DNA of 64,000 nucleotides from Arcobacter sp. CECT 8986 (GCF_004116725.1 NZ_PDKG01000011.1:1-64000), one strand, 5' to 3'; numbered from the stretch's first letter, positions 8,670 to 18,490 are shown. Notes: generated by a model not told the origin, from the sequence alone. Made by a program: numbers and translations.

Positions 8670-8692
8670 ATGTCATCCTAACTTTTTTGCGA

Positions 8693-8734
8693 AGTATGAC
8701 ATAAACAAAAATTTGTATCATTGATTGAGGTCAA
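8693..8734 (-). promoter_or_regulatory. FNR/NNR-type box and -10 of nnrS
   Basis: TTGATTGAGGTCAA (8721-8734) matches the FNR-family consensus TTGAT-N4-ATCAA at nine of ten positions. On the minus strand CATACT (8693-8698) is a 4/6 match to the -10 box, placed so that the box would be centred near -41.5, the classic activator position. The expected start site is about 17 bases before the nnrS ATG. Confidence 0.65.
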
Positions 8735-8735
8735 T

Positions 8736-8763
8736 AAAAGTAGTGAATAATCTCACTACTTTT
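8736..8763 (-). terminator. Terminator of the prp operon
   Basis: AAAAGTAGTGA (8736-8746) and TCACTACTTTT (8753-8763) form a perfect 11-bp stem with a 6-nt loop, 11 bases after the prpF stop. It ends in T residues on the minus strand and abuts the FNR-like box of nnrS. Confidence 0.8.
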
Positions 8764-8773
8764 ATTTAAATTG

Positions 8774-9949
8774 TTATTTCATTGTATCAGCAGGAACGTG
8801 TACAAAACCATCCATAATTACTCTTGCACTTCTACTCATACTTGCTTTTTCTACTTTGTATTTACCATCTTGTTGGCTTAATATTGCACCAACTTTTAAA
8901 GTTCCAGATGGATGTCCAAAAGTTACATTGTCTTTTTCTCCTCCACCTGCTGCAATATTTACTAAAGTTCCAGGAACACAAGCTGCAACACCAATTGCAA
9001 CTGAAGCTGTACCCATCATCGCATGATGAAGTTGTCCCATAGATAAAGCTCTAACATTTAAATCAATATCAGATGTAGTAATTTGTTTACCACTTGATGC
9101 TGTATAGTCTTGAGATTTAGAAACATAGGCAATTTTTGGAGTATGTGCTCTTGTTTGTGCTTCTTTTATATCAGAAATTAATCCCATTTTTATAGCACCA
9201 TAAGCTCTAATTGTTTCAAATTTAGTTAAAGCTTCTTCATCTGAATTGATATCAGGTTGTAGTTCTGTTCCTTTGTATCCTAACTCATCTGCATTTAAAA
9301 AGATAGTAGGAATTCCAGCTGTTATCATAGTCGCTTTAAAAGTACCAATACCTGGAACTTCTAAATCATCAACTAAATTACCAGTTGGAAAAAGTTCTTC
9401 ACTTGGATCAACTGGCTCTACAAACTCTAGCTTGATTTCAGCTGCAGGAAAAGCAACACCATCAATTTTATAATCACCAATTTCTTGAACTATTCCATTT
9501 TTAATAGGAACATAGCAAAGAATTGTTTTTTTGATATTTGCTTGCCAAATTTTAACACAACAAATACCATCTTGTGGAACATTATCTACCAAACCACTTT
9601 TAATTGCAAATGGCCCAACTGCACTTGATAAATTACCACAGTTTCCTGACCAATCCATAAATGGTTTGTCTATTGATACTTGACCAAAATAGTAATCAAC
9701 ATCATGACCTTCTACTTCACTTTTTCCTACTAGAACAGTTTTTGAAGTACTTGAAGTTGCTCCACCCATCCCATCAATTTGTTTTTTGTATGGGTCTGGG
9801 CTTCCAACAACTCTTAATAAAAGTTTGTCTTTTGCTTCTTGATTATTTCTTGCTTCAAGTGGTAAATCATCAATATTAAAAAATGTCCCTTTACTTGTAC
9901 CACCACGCATATACGTAGCTCTTACAGTAATTTGTGGTTCATAACTCAT
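8774..9949 (-). CDS. prpF: 2-methylaconitate isomerase PrpF
   Basis: PrpF isomerises trans- to cis-2-methylaconitate and is needed when the methylcitrate cycle uses AcnD instead of PrpD. The N-terminal RATYMRGGTSKGTFF sequence is the family signature; K70 and C104 (in SGNCGNL) correspond to the active-site lysine and cysteine described for the Shewanella protein. At 391 residues the length is typical. It follows acnD by 10 bases with a GAGGAA ribosome site, and a terminator hairpin lies right after it, so it is the last gene of the prp operon. Confidence 0.95.
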   Translation of the reverse strand: MSYEPQITVRATYMRGGTSKGTFFNIDDLPLEARNNQEAKDKLLLRVVGSPDPYKKQIDGMGGATSSTSKTVLVGKSEVEGHDVDYYFGQVSIDKPFMDWSGNCGNLSSAVGPFAIKSGLVDNVPQDGICCVKIWQANIKKTILCYVPIKNGIVQEIGDYKIDGVAFPAAEIKLEFVEPVDPSEELFPTGNLVDDLEVPGIGTFKATMITAGIPTIFLNADELGYKGTELQPDINSDEEALTKFETIRAYGAIKMGLISDIKEAQTRAHTPKIAYVSKSQDYTASSGKQITTSDIDLNVRALSMGQLHHAMMGTASVAIGVAACVPGTLVNIAAGGGEKDNVTFGHPSGTLKVGAILSQQDGKYKVEKASMSRSARVIMDGFVHVPADTMK

Positions 9950-9959
9950 AATTATTCCT

Positions 9960-12551
9960 CTATTTACTTGCGATTACATCTTTAGCAAATTTTTGTAAAA
10001 TACCACCTGCTTTATATACTTCAACTTCAGCACTTGTATCAAGTCTACAAGTTACAGGAATTTCTACTTTTACACCATTTGCTTTAGTCATTACAACTGT
10101 TAAATCACATCTAGGAGTGATTTCTCCAACAATTTCGAAAGTTTCTGTTCCTTCTATATTGTAAGTATGTCTTGTATCACCATCTTTAAATTGTAATGGT
10201 AAAACACCCATTCCAACTAAGTTTGTTCTATGGATTCTTTCAATTGATTCTGCAATAACAACTTCAACACCCGCAAGTCTTACACCTTTTGCTGCCCAGT
10301 CTCTTGAACTTCCTTGTCCATAGTTTGTACCAGCAATAATAATAAGACCTTGTTTTCTGTTTCTATAAGTCTCTATTGCTTCCCACATTCTAGATTCAGT
10401 GCCATCTGGCATAATCTTAGTTAAGCTTCCTTGTTTTACATTTCCAGCTTCATCTTTAACCATTTCATTGAATAGTTTTGGATTTGCTAATGTTGCTCTT
10501 GAAGCTGTATTATGGTCACCTCTATGTGTCGCATAAGAGTTCAAATCTTCAATTGGTAATCCCATTTTAATACAATATTCACCTGATGCACTATCTGGTA
10601 AAATTGCATTTGAAGGAGATAAGTGGTCTGTTGTAATATTATCTGGGAATACACCTAAAGGTCTTAAATCTTTAAGAGCTGGCATACTCATAAACTCATC
10701 TTCCCAATATGGTGGTTTTTGAATATATGTTGATTTTGAATTCCATTTATAAAATGGCTCAACTTTAATATCTTCTAATGGATTTCTTGCAAACATTGGG
10801 TCATAAACTTCTGTAAACATTTCTGGTTTTACAGATGATTCAATAACTGCATCAATCTCTTCATCACTTGGCCATAAATCTTTTAACTTGATGTCATTAC
10901 CATCTTTATCTTTACCTAAAGTACCATTTTCAATATCAAATCTTATACTTCCAGCAAGAGCATATGCAATTACTAATGGAGGTGAAGCTAAAAATGCCTC
11001 TTTTACATATGGATGAATTCTTCCATCAAAGTTTCTATTTCCTGATAATACAGCTGTTGTATAAATATCATTGTCAACTGCTTCTTTTTGAATAGCTGGG
11101 TCAAGTGCTCCACTCATACCATTACAAGTAGTACAAGCAAATCCAACAATACCAAATCCAAGTTTTTCAAGTTCAGGTAATAATCCTGCTTCTTTTAAAT
11201 ATGTTTGTGCAACTTTTGAACCAGGTGCAAGTGAAGATTTAACCCAAGGTTTTCTACTTAATCCTAACTCATTAGCTTTTTTAGCTAATAATCCAGCTGC
11301 CACAACATTTCTAGGATTTGAAGTATTTGTACATGAAGTAATTGCTGCAATTAAAATTGCACCATCTGGCATTTTGTCACCTTCTTGAACAAAATCTTTT
11401 ATAATCCCTTCTTGTTTTAAAGTTGAAGTAGGTACTAATTTATGTGGTTTAGATGGACCTGCTAAACTTCTTGATACAGAACTTAAATCAAAAGTTAAAG
11501 TTTTTGCATATGTTGCATTTTCAAAAGCATCTGCCCATAGACCATTTGCTTTAGCATATTTTTCAACTAATTCAACTTGTTTTGGTTCTCTACCTGTTAA
11601 TTTTAAATAATCAATTGTTTGCTCATCAATTGCAAACATAGCAGCACTTGCACCATATTCTGGAGTCATATTAGAAATAGTTGCTCTATCTCCTAAGTTT
11701 AGGTATTTTACACCTTCACCAAAGAACTCTAAATATGCAGAAATTACACCTTGTTCTCTTAAAAATGAAGTTAAAGAAAGTGCAATATCAGTTGCAGTTA
11801 TACCAGCAGCTCTTTTTCCAACAACTTCAACACCAATAATTTCAGGTACTCTCATAAATGATGGATTTCCAAGCATAACATTTTCAGCTTCTAATCCACC
11901 AACACCAACTGCAATTACACCAAGTGCATCAACATGAGGAGTATGTGAGTCTGTTCCTACTAATGTATCTGGACTTGCAATACCATCATTATTATGAACA
12001 ACAGGAGACATTTTCTCTAAGTTGATTTGGTGCATAATTCCATTTCCTGGAGGAATAACATCTACATTATTAAATGCTTCTTTTGTCCAGTTTATGAAGT
12101 GAAATCTATCTGCATTTCTTCTATCTTCAATATCTCTATTTTTTTGAAATGCTTCTGGGTCATATCCACCACATTCAACTGCTAGTGAGTGGTCAACAAT
12201 AAGTTGAGTTGGAACAACTGGATTTACTTTATCAGGATTTCCACCTTTTGCAGCAACTGCTTCTCTAAGTCCTGCAAGGTCAACAAAAGCTGTTAAACCT
12301 AAAATATCATGACAGATAACTCTACTTGGATACCAAGGGAAATCTTTGTCTGTTCTTTTTTCTATTAATTGAATTAAAGAATCTTTTAAATCTTCGCTTG
12401 GACATTTTCTAATTAAGTTTTCTGCTAAAATTCTTGAAGTATAGTTTAATTTTTCAAAAGAACCCTCTTGTATATCTTCAACAGCACTTTTTACATCATA
12501 ATATTTTACATCTAAATTATCTAATTGTTTAAGATATTTTTCATTATTCAT
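9960..12551 (-). CDS. acnD: 2-methylisocitrate dehydratase, Fe-S dependent (AcnD)
   Basis: This aconitase-superfamily enzyme converts 2-methylcitrate to 2-methylaconitate in propionate breakdown. The cluster-ligand cysteines are C407 (SCTNTSNPRNV), C473 and C476 (ACTTCNG). The substrate region with TDSHTPHVD lies near residues 200-207, and the C-terminal swivel domain has the TNYGQGSSRDWAAKG motif. At 863 residues it is the AcnD length, shorter than AcnA. Its place between prpC and prpF favours AcnD over a plain aconitase. A 121-base gap with a hairpin separates it from prpC. Confidence 0.94.
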   Translation of the reverse strand: MNNEKYLKQLDNLDVKYYDVKSAVEDIQEGSFEKLNYTSRILAENLIRKCPSEDLKDSLIQLIEKRTDKDFPWYPSRVICHDILGLTAFVDLAGLREAVAAKGGNPDKVNPVVPTQLIVDHSLAVECGGYDPEAFQKNRDIEDRRNADRFHFINWTKEAFNNVDVIPPGNGIMHQINLEKMSPVVHNNDGIASPDTLVGTDSHTPHVDALGVIAVGVGGLEAENVMLGNPSFMRVPEIIGVEVVGKRAAGITATDIALSLTSFLREQGVISAYLEFFGEGVKYLNLGDRATISNMTPEYGASAAMFAIDEQTIDYLKLTGREPKQVELVEKYAKANGLWADAFENATYAKTLTFDLSSVSRSLAGPSKPHKLVPTSTLKQEGIIKDFVQEGDKMPDGAILIAAITSCTNTSNPRNVVAAGLLAKKANELGLSRKPWVKSSLAPGSKVAQTYLKEAGLLPELEKLGFGIVGFACTTCNGMSGALDPAIQKEAVDNDIYTTAVLSGNRNFDGRIHPYVKEAFLASPPLVIAYALAGSIRFDIENGTLGKDKDGNDIKLKDLWPSDEEIDAVIESSVKPEMFTEVYDPMFARNPLEDIKVEPFYKWNSKSTYIQKPPYWEDEFMSMPALKDLRPLGVFPDNITTDHLSPSNAILPDSASGEYCIKMGLPIEDLNSYATHRGDHNTASRATLANPKLFNEMVKDEAGNVKQGSLTKIMPDGTESRMWEAIETYRNRKQGLIIIAGTNYGQGSSRDWAAKGVRLAGVEVVIAESIERIHRTNLVGMGVLPLQFKDGDTRHTYNIEGTETFEIVGEITPRCDLTVVMTKANGVKVEIPVTCRLDTSAEVEVYKAGGILQKFAKDVIASK

Positions 12552-12578
12552 ACTAATATATCCTATTTTAAAGTTAAA

Positions 12579-12607
12579 AGGATTGCCTATATGAAATAGA
12601 CAATCCT
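12579..12607 (-). terminator. Intercistronic hairpin between prpC and acnD
   Basis: AGGATTG (12579-12585) pairs with CAATCCT (12601-12607), and CTAT with ATAG inside it around a 5-nt loop, with one C/A mismatch. On the minus strand a moderately T-rich stretch follows. It could be a partial terminator or a processing site that sets the ratio of prpC to acnD message. Confidence 0.5.
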
Positions 12608-12672
12608 ATTGTGTATTTTGCTAAACTTAGCACTATATTTTTTAGTGAATAAACTTCACTATTTTGATAATT

Positions 12673-13818
12673 TTATCTCTCTTCTAAAGGAACAAATTTT
12701 AAGTTTTCAGGCCCTGTATAATTTGCAGAAGGTCTAATAATTTTACCATCTTCTCTTTGTTCAATTACGTGTGCTCCCCATCCTGTAACTCTTGAGATAA
12801 CAAATATAGGAGTAAACATATCTGTTGGAATTCCCATTTGGTTATAAGATACTGCTGAGAACCAGTCAAGATTTGGGAACATTTTTTTCTCATTCCACAT
12901 AACTTCTTCTAATCTTGCTGCTACATCAAACATTAACATATCATTATTTTCTTCTGATAATCTTCTTGCAACTTCTTTAATTACTACGTTTCTTGGGTCA
13001 CTTGTAGTATAAACTGGGTGTCCAAATCCAATAATAATCTCTTTTCTTGCCATTCTTTCCTTGATATCTTTTTCTGCTTCATCAGCACTTGAATATCTTT
13101 CTTGAATTCTAAATGCAACTTCATTAGCTCCACCATGTTTTGGACCTCTTAATGCTCCAATAGAACCAGTAATACATGAGAACATATCAGAGTTTGTACC
13201 AGCAATTACTCTTGAAGTAAATGTTGATGCATTAAACTCATGCTCAGCATATAAAATTAGTGAAGTATGCATAGCTTTTACCCAAGATTCTCTTGGTTTT
13301 TCACCATGTAATAGATGTAAGAAATGTCCACCGATTGTATCATCATCAGTTACTACATCAATTCTTTTTCCATTAAATGCATAGTGATACCAGTAAGTTA
13401 ACATAGAACCAAAACAAGCCATTAATTTATCAACTATATTTTGTGCTTCTTCTTTTGGATGTGCTTCATCTTCAGACATAATAGCACCAAGAACTGAACA
13501 ACCAGTTCTCATAACATCCATTGGGTGAGCAGTTTTTGGTAATTGCTCTAAAGCAACTTTAACACCTTCTGGTAAATCTCTCATCCCTTTTAATTTTTCT
13601 TTATATGCTTTTAATTCTTCTTTATTAGGTAGTTTTTCATGTACTATTAAATGTGCAATCTCTTCGAACTCAGATTTATCAGCAAATTCTAAAATATCAT
13701 ACCCTCTATAGTGTAAGTCATTTCCTGATTTTCCTACTGTACAAATTGCAGTATTTCCTGCAGCGTGACCTGATAATGCAACTGATTTTTTTGGTTTAAA
13801 TCCTGTTGTAGTACTCAT
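12673..13818 (-). CDS. prpC: 2-methylcitrate synthase
   Basis: PrpC condenses propionyl-CoA with oxaloacetate to give 2-methylcitrate. The citrate-synthase triad is visible as H193 ([10 protein letters not shown]), H267 ([14 protein letters not shown]) and D318 (NLDWFSA). The 381-residue length is that of the short, gram-positive-like/PrpC type, not of the hexameric 430-residue citrate synthases. The neighbours prpB, acnD and prpF make methylcitrate synthase the better call, although such enzymes often keep some citrate synthase activity. A clear AAGGAG ribosome site precedes the ATG. Confidence 0.94.
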   Translation of the reverse strand: MSTTTGFKPKKSVALSGHAAGNTAICTVGKSGNDLHYRGYDILEFADKSEFEEIAHLIVHEKLPNKEELKAYKEKLKGMRDLPEGVKVALEQLPKTAHPMDVMRTGCSVLGAIMSEDEAHPKEEAQNIVDKLMACFGSMLTYWYHYAFNGKRIDVVTDDDTIGGHFLHLLHGEKPRESWVKAMHTSLILYAEHEFNASTFTSRVIAGTNSDMFSCITGSIGALRGPKHGGANEVAFRIQERYSSADEAEKDIKERMARKEIIIGFGHPVYTTSDPRNVVIKEVARRLSEENNDMLMFDVAARLEEVMWNEKKMFPNLDWFSAVSYNQMGIPTDMFTPIFVISRVTGWGAHVIEQREDGKIIRPSANYTGPENLKFVPLEER

Positions 13819-13857
13819 TTTTTCTCCTTAATCTAGTGTAATTAATTGATATTGTTC

Positions 13858-14736
13858 TTATTTGCTTCTAGCAAAAAGTTCGTCCATTTTTTGTTCATAC
13901 TCGTGGTAACCTAACATATCATAAAGCTCCATTCTTGTTTGCATAGTATCAAGAACTCCCTCTTGTGTTCCTTTTTCTCTTAATTCTTGATAAACATTTA
14001 ACGCAGCTTTGTTCATTGCTCTAAATGCTGATAATGGATAAAGAACCATATCTATTCCAACACTACCTAGTTCTTCAACTGTAAACATTGGAGTTGCACC
14101 AAATTCAGTAATATTTGCTAATACTGGTACATTGATTGCATTTGTAAATTCTTGGTACTCTTTTAAAGTGTGAATTGCTTCAGCAAAAATTGCATCTGCT
14201 CCAGCTTCAACATAAGCTTTTGCTCTTGAAATTGCAGCTTCTTGACCTTCACTTGCGTGTGCATCAGTTCTTGCAATGATATAAAAATCTGGGTCTAAAT
14301 CTTTTTTCGCATCCACAGCAGCTCTAATTCTATCACACATTTCTTCTGTTGATACTAGCTCTTTATTTGGTCTGTGTCCACATCTTTTTGCAGCAACTTG
14401 GTCTTCTAAGTGTAAACCAGCAGCTCCAGCTCTAATAAACTCTTTTACAGTTCTAGCAACATTAAATGCATGTCCCCAACCTGTATCAGCATCAACTATT
14501 AATGGAGTATCACAAATTGAAGTAATTCTTCTAATATCTATACATACATCTTCAATCATTGTCATACCTAAGTCTGGTAAACCATAAGATGCATTTGCAA
14601 CTCCACCACCAGAAATATAAATAGCTTTAAATCCTACTTTTGTAGCTTGTAATGCTTGGTAAGCATTTATTGTTCCTACAATTTGTAGTGGTGATTCTTC
14701 TTTTAAAGCTTCTCTAAATTTTTTTCCTGCGCTCAT
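13858..14736 (-). CDS. prpB: 2-methylisocitrate lyase
   Basis: PrpB cleaves 2-methylisocitrate into pyruvate and succinate, the last step of the methylcitrate cycle. The catalytic cysteine C119 sits in KRCGHR and the metal-binding aspartates in VDADTGWG (D82, D84). I place the start at the ATG at 14736 because GGAAGGGA lies 6 bases before it and the conserved [10 protein letters not shown] sequence begins there. An in-frame ATG 33 bases upstream has no ribosome site. From this start the protein is 292 residues, the family norm. It is the first gene of the minus-strand prp operon. Confidence 0.95.
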   Translation of the reverse strand: MSAGKKFREALKEESPLQIVGTINAYQALQATKVGFKAIYISGGGVANASYGLPDLGMTMIEDVCIDIRRITSICDTPLIVDADTGWGHAFNVARTVKEFIRAGAAGLHLEDQVAAKRCGHRPNKELVSTEEMCDRIRAAVDAKKDLDPDFYIIARTDAHASEGQEAAISRAKAYVEAGADAIFAEAIHTLKEYQEFTNAINVPVLANITEFGATPMFTVEELGSVGIDMVLYPLSAFRAMNKAALNVYQELREKGTQEGVLDTMQTRMELYDMLGYHEYEQKMDELFARSK

Positions 14737-14827
14737 AATCGTCCCTTCCTTTTGTTTTTCTACAATCATTATACATCAAGCTAAAACTCATGGATTGTAT
14801 AATTATTGAAAATAAAAACTCAATTTT

Positions 14828-14835
14828 TTTGCAAA
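14828..14835. promoter_or_regulatory. TTTGCAAA palindrome in the prpB/regulator intergenic region
   Basis: The perfect palindrome TTTGCAAA lies between the divergent prpB and helix-turn-helix genes. Regulators of propionate and acetate metabolism in other phyla (RamB, PccR and mycobacterial PrpR) bind TTTGCAAA-type sites. A TGTACAA word (14847-14853) lies a few bases further on. Its role here is inferred from position and resemblance only. Confidence 0.4.
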
Positions 14836-14914
14836 GTATATAAAAATGTACAAGATTTGTTTTTATGTTTAAAAATAGTACAATAAATGATAAATTTTGT
14901 TTAAGGGAAGTTAA

Positions 14915-15892
14915 ATGTCATTTAAAACAGGAATAGAAAAAATCATAGAAATATATAAAAGATCTCATTTAAGTATATCAAAATTTTCATCATTAATACA
15001 AAAAGATAGAAGAACGGTAACTTCGTGGGTTGATGGGCTAACTGATGTAGAACCAAATGATGAAGTAAAGAAAAGAATATGTAGTTTATTTAGATATCCT
15101 GATTATATTTGGGAGTCTGGATGTACTGATGACGAGTTCTTAAAGTCAATTACTCAAATACCTCAAAAAGAAGTAAGAATAATAGATGAAGACTATCAAG
15201 GTAGATTAAAATACATAATGGATGTGGAAAAAAATAGAAGATTTGTAATACAAGCGCAGTTTCCAGGACCTATGTATAGAGATACAGCAGTTCAAAGAGT
15301 TTTTAGAAATAGAACTGATAAAAATATTGAAGAGTTAAAACAAAAAAGAATAGACCAAATGCTTAGATATGATTATGATACAACAGAGTGGTACTCAATA
15401 AAATCAATTCTTAGCTTTTGTTATGCAAAAATTGGTAACTTTTTTACACGTGAAGAAAAAATTAAAATATTAGAGCTTATTTATGAACTATTTAATAACA
15501 ACTATAATAAGAAGCTTTTTTTATTTGATTCTTTTTCAAGAAAAATATATGGAATGGAAACAACATATATCTCAATAAATGTAAAACAAAAAATACTTTT
15601 CTTTAAATCACCAATCGAATCTGTATTTATCGAAATAAGAAATAGAAACTTAGTAGAAAGAATGCATAGATATTACTCTTCTCCTATTGAGGCACCAAGT
15701 CATGTTAACTTTTTGGAATCTGTAAAAATTATTAAGATTTTACAAGACGCACTAAAATATAATAATACTTTGGCGCAAGCTTATGAGACAATAAATAGAA
15801 TGACTGATTATGGTGAACTTTTTTATCATAACTTATCAGTTGATTTACAAAAAGAGGTAACTCCTCCAAAACCAGGACAAAGAAGAAACTAA
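14915..15892 (+). CDS. Helix-turn-helix protein, candidate regulator of the prp operon
   Basis: This 325-residue protein has an N-terminal XRE-like helix-turn-helix at about residues 16-60 (SISKFSSLIQKDRRTVTSWVDG with a following helix). The remaining 260 residues are charged, have no membrane segment and match no ligand domain I can name. It is transcribed divergently from prpBC-acnD-prpF across a 178-base gap, the usual place for a local regulator, so control of propionate catabolism is a reasonable inference. It lacks the cysteine-rich C-terminal domain of the known ScfR/PccR regulators. The lysE-like gene starts 1 base after its stop, so the two are co-transcribed. Confidence 0.7.
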   Translation: MSFKTGIEKIIEIYKRSHLSISKFSSLIQKDRRTVTSWVDGLTDVEPNDEVKKRICSLFRYPDYIWESGCTDDEFLKSITQIPQKEVRIIDEDYQGRLKYIMDVEKNRRFVIQAQFPGPMYRDTAVQRVFRNRTDKNIEELKQKRIDQMLRYDYDTTEWYSIKSILSFCYAKIGNFFTREEKIKILELIYELFNNNYNKKLFLFDSFSRKIYGMETTYISINVKQKILFFKSPIESVFIEIRNRNLVERMHRYYSSPIEAPSHVNFLESVKIIKILQDALKYNNTLAQAYETINRMTDYGELFYHNLSVDLQKEVTPPKPGQRRN

Positions 15893-15893
15893 C

Positions 15894-16478
15894 ATGGAAG
15901 CAATATATTTACACCAATTTATAATACTTGCTGGTGCAATGTTTTTAGCTTTATTATCTCCTGGGCCTGATTTTGCGATGATAGTTAAACAAAGTATCAC
16001 ATATGGAAAAAGAAGTTCTATTTTTACAAGTATTGGAATAGGACTTATCATCTCTAAGTCGATAATACTGTTTAATATTATTAAGTATATTGGTGCAGTT
16101 TATTTAATATATCTAGGAATACAAAGTTTAAAATCAAAAGGAATAAAACTTGATGATAAAGATAAATCAACTAATAAAGAGATTAGTGATTTGAAGTCGT
16201 TTACTTCTGGATTTTTATGTAATGCCCTAAATCCTAAAGCAACACTATTTTTCTTATCAATGTTTACAGTTGTGATAGATATACATACTCCACTTTATAT
16301 TCAAGGATTTTATGGGTTGTTTTGTATATTTGCTACTATTGTTTGGTTTACTTTTTTATCTTTGGTTTTGAGTCAAAACAAAGTAAGAGGATTTTTTAGT
16401 AAATTTGGTGTTTGGTTTGATAGAACAGTTGGTGCTATTTTAATCGCTCTTGGATTAAAAGTAGCGTTTAGTAAATAA
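15894..16478 (+). CDS. LysE/RhtB-family amino-acid exporter
   Basis: This is a 194-residue inner-membrane protein with about six hydrophobic segments. The N-terminal LSPGPDFAMIVKQSITYG sequence is the signature of the RhtB branch of the LysE family, whose members export amino acids such as threonine or homoserine. The second half retains the FTSGFLCNALNPKA motif typical of the family. The substrate cannot be told from sequence. It is co-transcribed with the preceding helix-turn-helix gene. Confidence 0.9.
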   Translation: MEAIYLHQFIILAGAMFLALLSPGPDFAMIVKQSITYGKRSSIFTSIGIGLIISKSIILFNIIKYIGAVYLIYLGIQSLKSKGIKLDDKDKSTNKEISDLKSFTSGFLCNALNPKATLFFLSMFTVVIDIHTPLYIQGFYGLFCIFATIVWFTFLSLVLSQNKVRGFFSKFGVWFDRTVGAILIALGLKVAFSK

Positions 16479-16891
16479 TGATAGAAGACTGTACTTAATT
16501 GAGAAGTGTTTATTATAAATGTAAAAAAGTTGTATGTGTAAGTATATAAAATCTAAAAATATATAGGTTATAATTTTAACGCATCAAAAAGAATATAGAA
16601 ATACCTAAAATGAGCATTGTATTTTACCCATAATTCATTGTCAAATTCAAAACTTTTTATAGGTGTTGATTTCCTCATTATAAAGTCATTAATAGAATAA
16701 TTGAAGATAAAAATAAAACAAAACTTTTATAGCCTTTTCATAAAATGGTAGCGTATTAAATAAATTGTACTACCAATTTAAGTGGAAAAACATTAAGTAT
16801 AAAATACCTTTTAAGAAGTATGGGTCTAAATGATTTAACATTTAAAATAAACTTATGCTATTATTTTTAGTAATATATAAATAATTTTGAC
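16479..16891. other. Gene-poor stretch of 413 bases
   Basis: No convincing gene is seen. There is a 36-codon minus-strand frame (16568-16678) without a ribosome site and a loose inverted repeat with arms TGGTAG (16746-16751) and CTACCA (16770-16775). A TATTAT at 16859-16864 could be the -10 box of the following gene. Such a long spacer is unusual in this compact genome and could be the remains of deleted genes. Confidence 0.5.
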
Positions 16892-18490
16892 ATGGAGTTT
16901 ATTCTGAAATATCTAATTTTTCTAGTTTGCATGATTTTTTTTGTCTTTGTTCCAACAGATGTTGAAACAGAAAAAATAACACCTTGGCTATTGGGTATAA
17001 ATTTTACAGTTGCTTTTTTCTCAATAAATTTTACATTATTTGGATATCAACTTTCAAAATATAAATTAATTTACCATGGTATTTCAAAAAGACAATGGTT
17101 TAATATTTTATTACTTTTATTTTTACCATTTTTACCTCTAATTAGTTTTTTAATAATTCCTTTACATTTTGGAAATATTACATTATGGCTTCTGCCAATC
17201 TTATTTTTTCTTTGTATTGAAAATGTATCTTTGACAATAAAATATTTATCTCCTGAAAAATTTATAGAAGATTCTTTAAGTGATAGTGTAATATCTAATT
17301 ATTTACATTCTTTATCTCTTGAAATAAAAAAAGAAATTAATGAAAATGAGAAATATTTAAATGATAGAGAAAAATATCAGTTTCCAACTCATGCATATGA
17401 TTTTGAACCAAGTACATTAGGATTAAATCCAAATGATATTTGGGATTCTATTTCTGTAGTAGTAAATTTATCTATAGAAAATAACGACTATCCTATATTT
17501 AGACAATCAATATCTGCAATTTTAAAGTTGATAATAAATTTTTATTCTTTTAAAAATGAAGGTAATTATAAGATAGAGAGAGGAATAAAATATATAGCTA
17601 GGTATAGATTGAAAGCAATAATTATAAATATAATTGAAAAAGATAAAAGTGGTATTTACTTACAATCTCTTTCTAGTGAATTATGTGATTTTTTAATGAA
17701 AGAAGAGCTTTTAGATAATCCATGCAGTGATATGACTCGATCAGTAGTTTCAGATTTAGTATGGATTTCAGATAAGATGATAGAATCAAATAATTTAATT
17801 GAACCAATTAAAGCATTAAATTTTATTCATCGTTTAGTTGAAGTTAATATTTATAAATTAGAGAAAGAAGAAAATGACGATACCTCTAAGGTTTTAGATA
17901 AGTATAATATTGCTACTTATGCTCATAGTATTAAACATCTTGGGATGACAGCACTTAATAATGGAAATTCTCATTTTGCATATAGATGTATGGAAACATT
18001 ATCTTATTTGGGTTGTAGTGCAGCAAGATTAAAATCTCAGCAAACAATAATTGCAGTTTTAGAATCAATTGTTAATTTGGGAAGATTAGCAAGAAAATTG
18101 AGAATAGGTTGTTTTTGGTCTAGATGTTTAATACCAGCAGAAAGTCATGCAGAAGAATTTATTGGACATATTGTAACTTGGTTAGTAAAAGATATTGATT
18201 CAAAAGGTAATTTTTATCTGAAACCTTATATAGAACAATCTTATTCAAGACTTCGAGGTTTTAAATGTAGTGTAACTTTTAAAAATACAGATTGTTATGC
18301 AATATGGATAGAAGAATTAAAAAAAGATGGTAAAAAGATCCCTCATATAGAATCTGAATCAGGAATGCATGGTTATTGTGGAAAATGTGATTATTCAGAT
18401 TTCTCAAATATGAAAGAATACGTACTTCATGGTATAGGATCAAACGAAGATGTTATACATATGAAAGGTGCACCTATTCTTATAGATTAA
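16892..18490 (+). CDS. Unrecognised membrane protein with large cytosolic domain
   Basis: I do not recognise this 532-residue protein. The first 115 residues hold about four hydrophobic segments; the remaining 400 residues are soluble and mainly helical, with repeated leucine-rich helical pairs that could form a solenoid. Near the C terminus, YCGKC followed by DYSDF (about residue 495-502) and several single cysteines could form a metal site. The ATG at 16892 has no clear ribosome site, so initiation is uncertain. It stands alone between a 413-base spacer and thyA and interrupts an otherwise housekeeping order, which suggests an accessory, horizontally acquired gene. Its function cannot be stated. 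Confidence 0.75.
   Translation: MEFILKYLIFLVCMIFFVFVPTDVETEKITPWLLGINFTVAFFSINFTLFGYQLSKYKLIYHGISKRQWFNILLLLFLPFLPLISFLIIPLHFGNITLWLLPILFFLCIENVSLTIKYLSPEKFIEDSLSDSVISNYLHSLSLEIKKEINENEKYLNDREKYQFPTHAYDFEPSTLGLNPNDIWDSISVVVNLSIENNDYPIFRQSISAILKLIINFYSFKNEGNYKIERGIKYIARYRLKAIIINIIEKDKSGIYLQSLSSELCDFLMKEELLDNPCSDMTRSVVSDLVWISDKMIESNNLIEPIKALNFIHRLVEVNIYKLEKEENDDTSKVLDKYNIATYAHSIKHLGMTALNNGNSHFAYRCMETLSYLGCSAARLKSQQTIIAVLESIVNLGRLARKLRIGCFWSRCLIPAESHAEEFIGHIVTWLVKDIDSKGNFYLKPYIEQSYSRLRGFKCSVTFKNTDCYAIWIEELKKDGKKIPHIESESGMHGYCGKCDYSDFSNMKEYVLHGIGSNEDVIHMKGAPILID

Noticed and set aside
8824-9879. Three plus-strand open frames opposite prpF (8824-9042, 9246-9473, 9661-9879).
   Set aside because: They are antisense to a highly conserved gene, lack ribosome sites and have compositions dictated by the prpF codons.
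12643-12661. A 7-bp hairpin (TAGTGAA/TTCACTA) just after the prpC stop.
   Set aside because: It has no T tract on the minus strand and is weaker than the hairpin at 12579-12607, so it was not listed as a terminator.
16568-16678. A 36-codon minus-strand frame in the 413-base spacer.
   Set aside because: It has no ribosome site, no promoter-like word and no recognisable similarity; a frame of this length is common by chance at this base composition.
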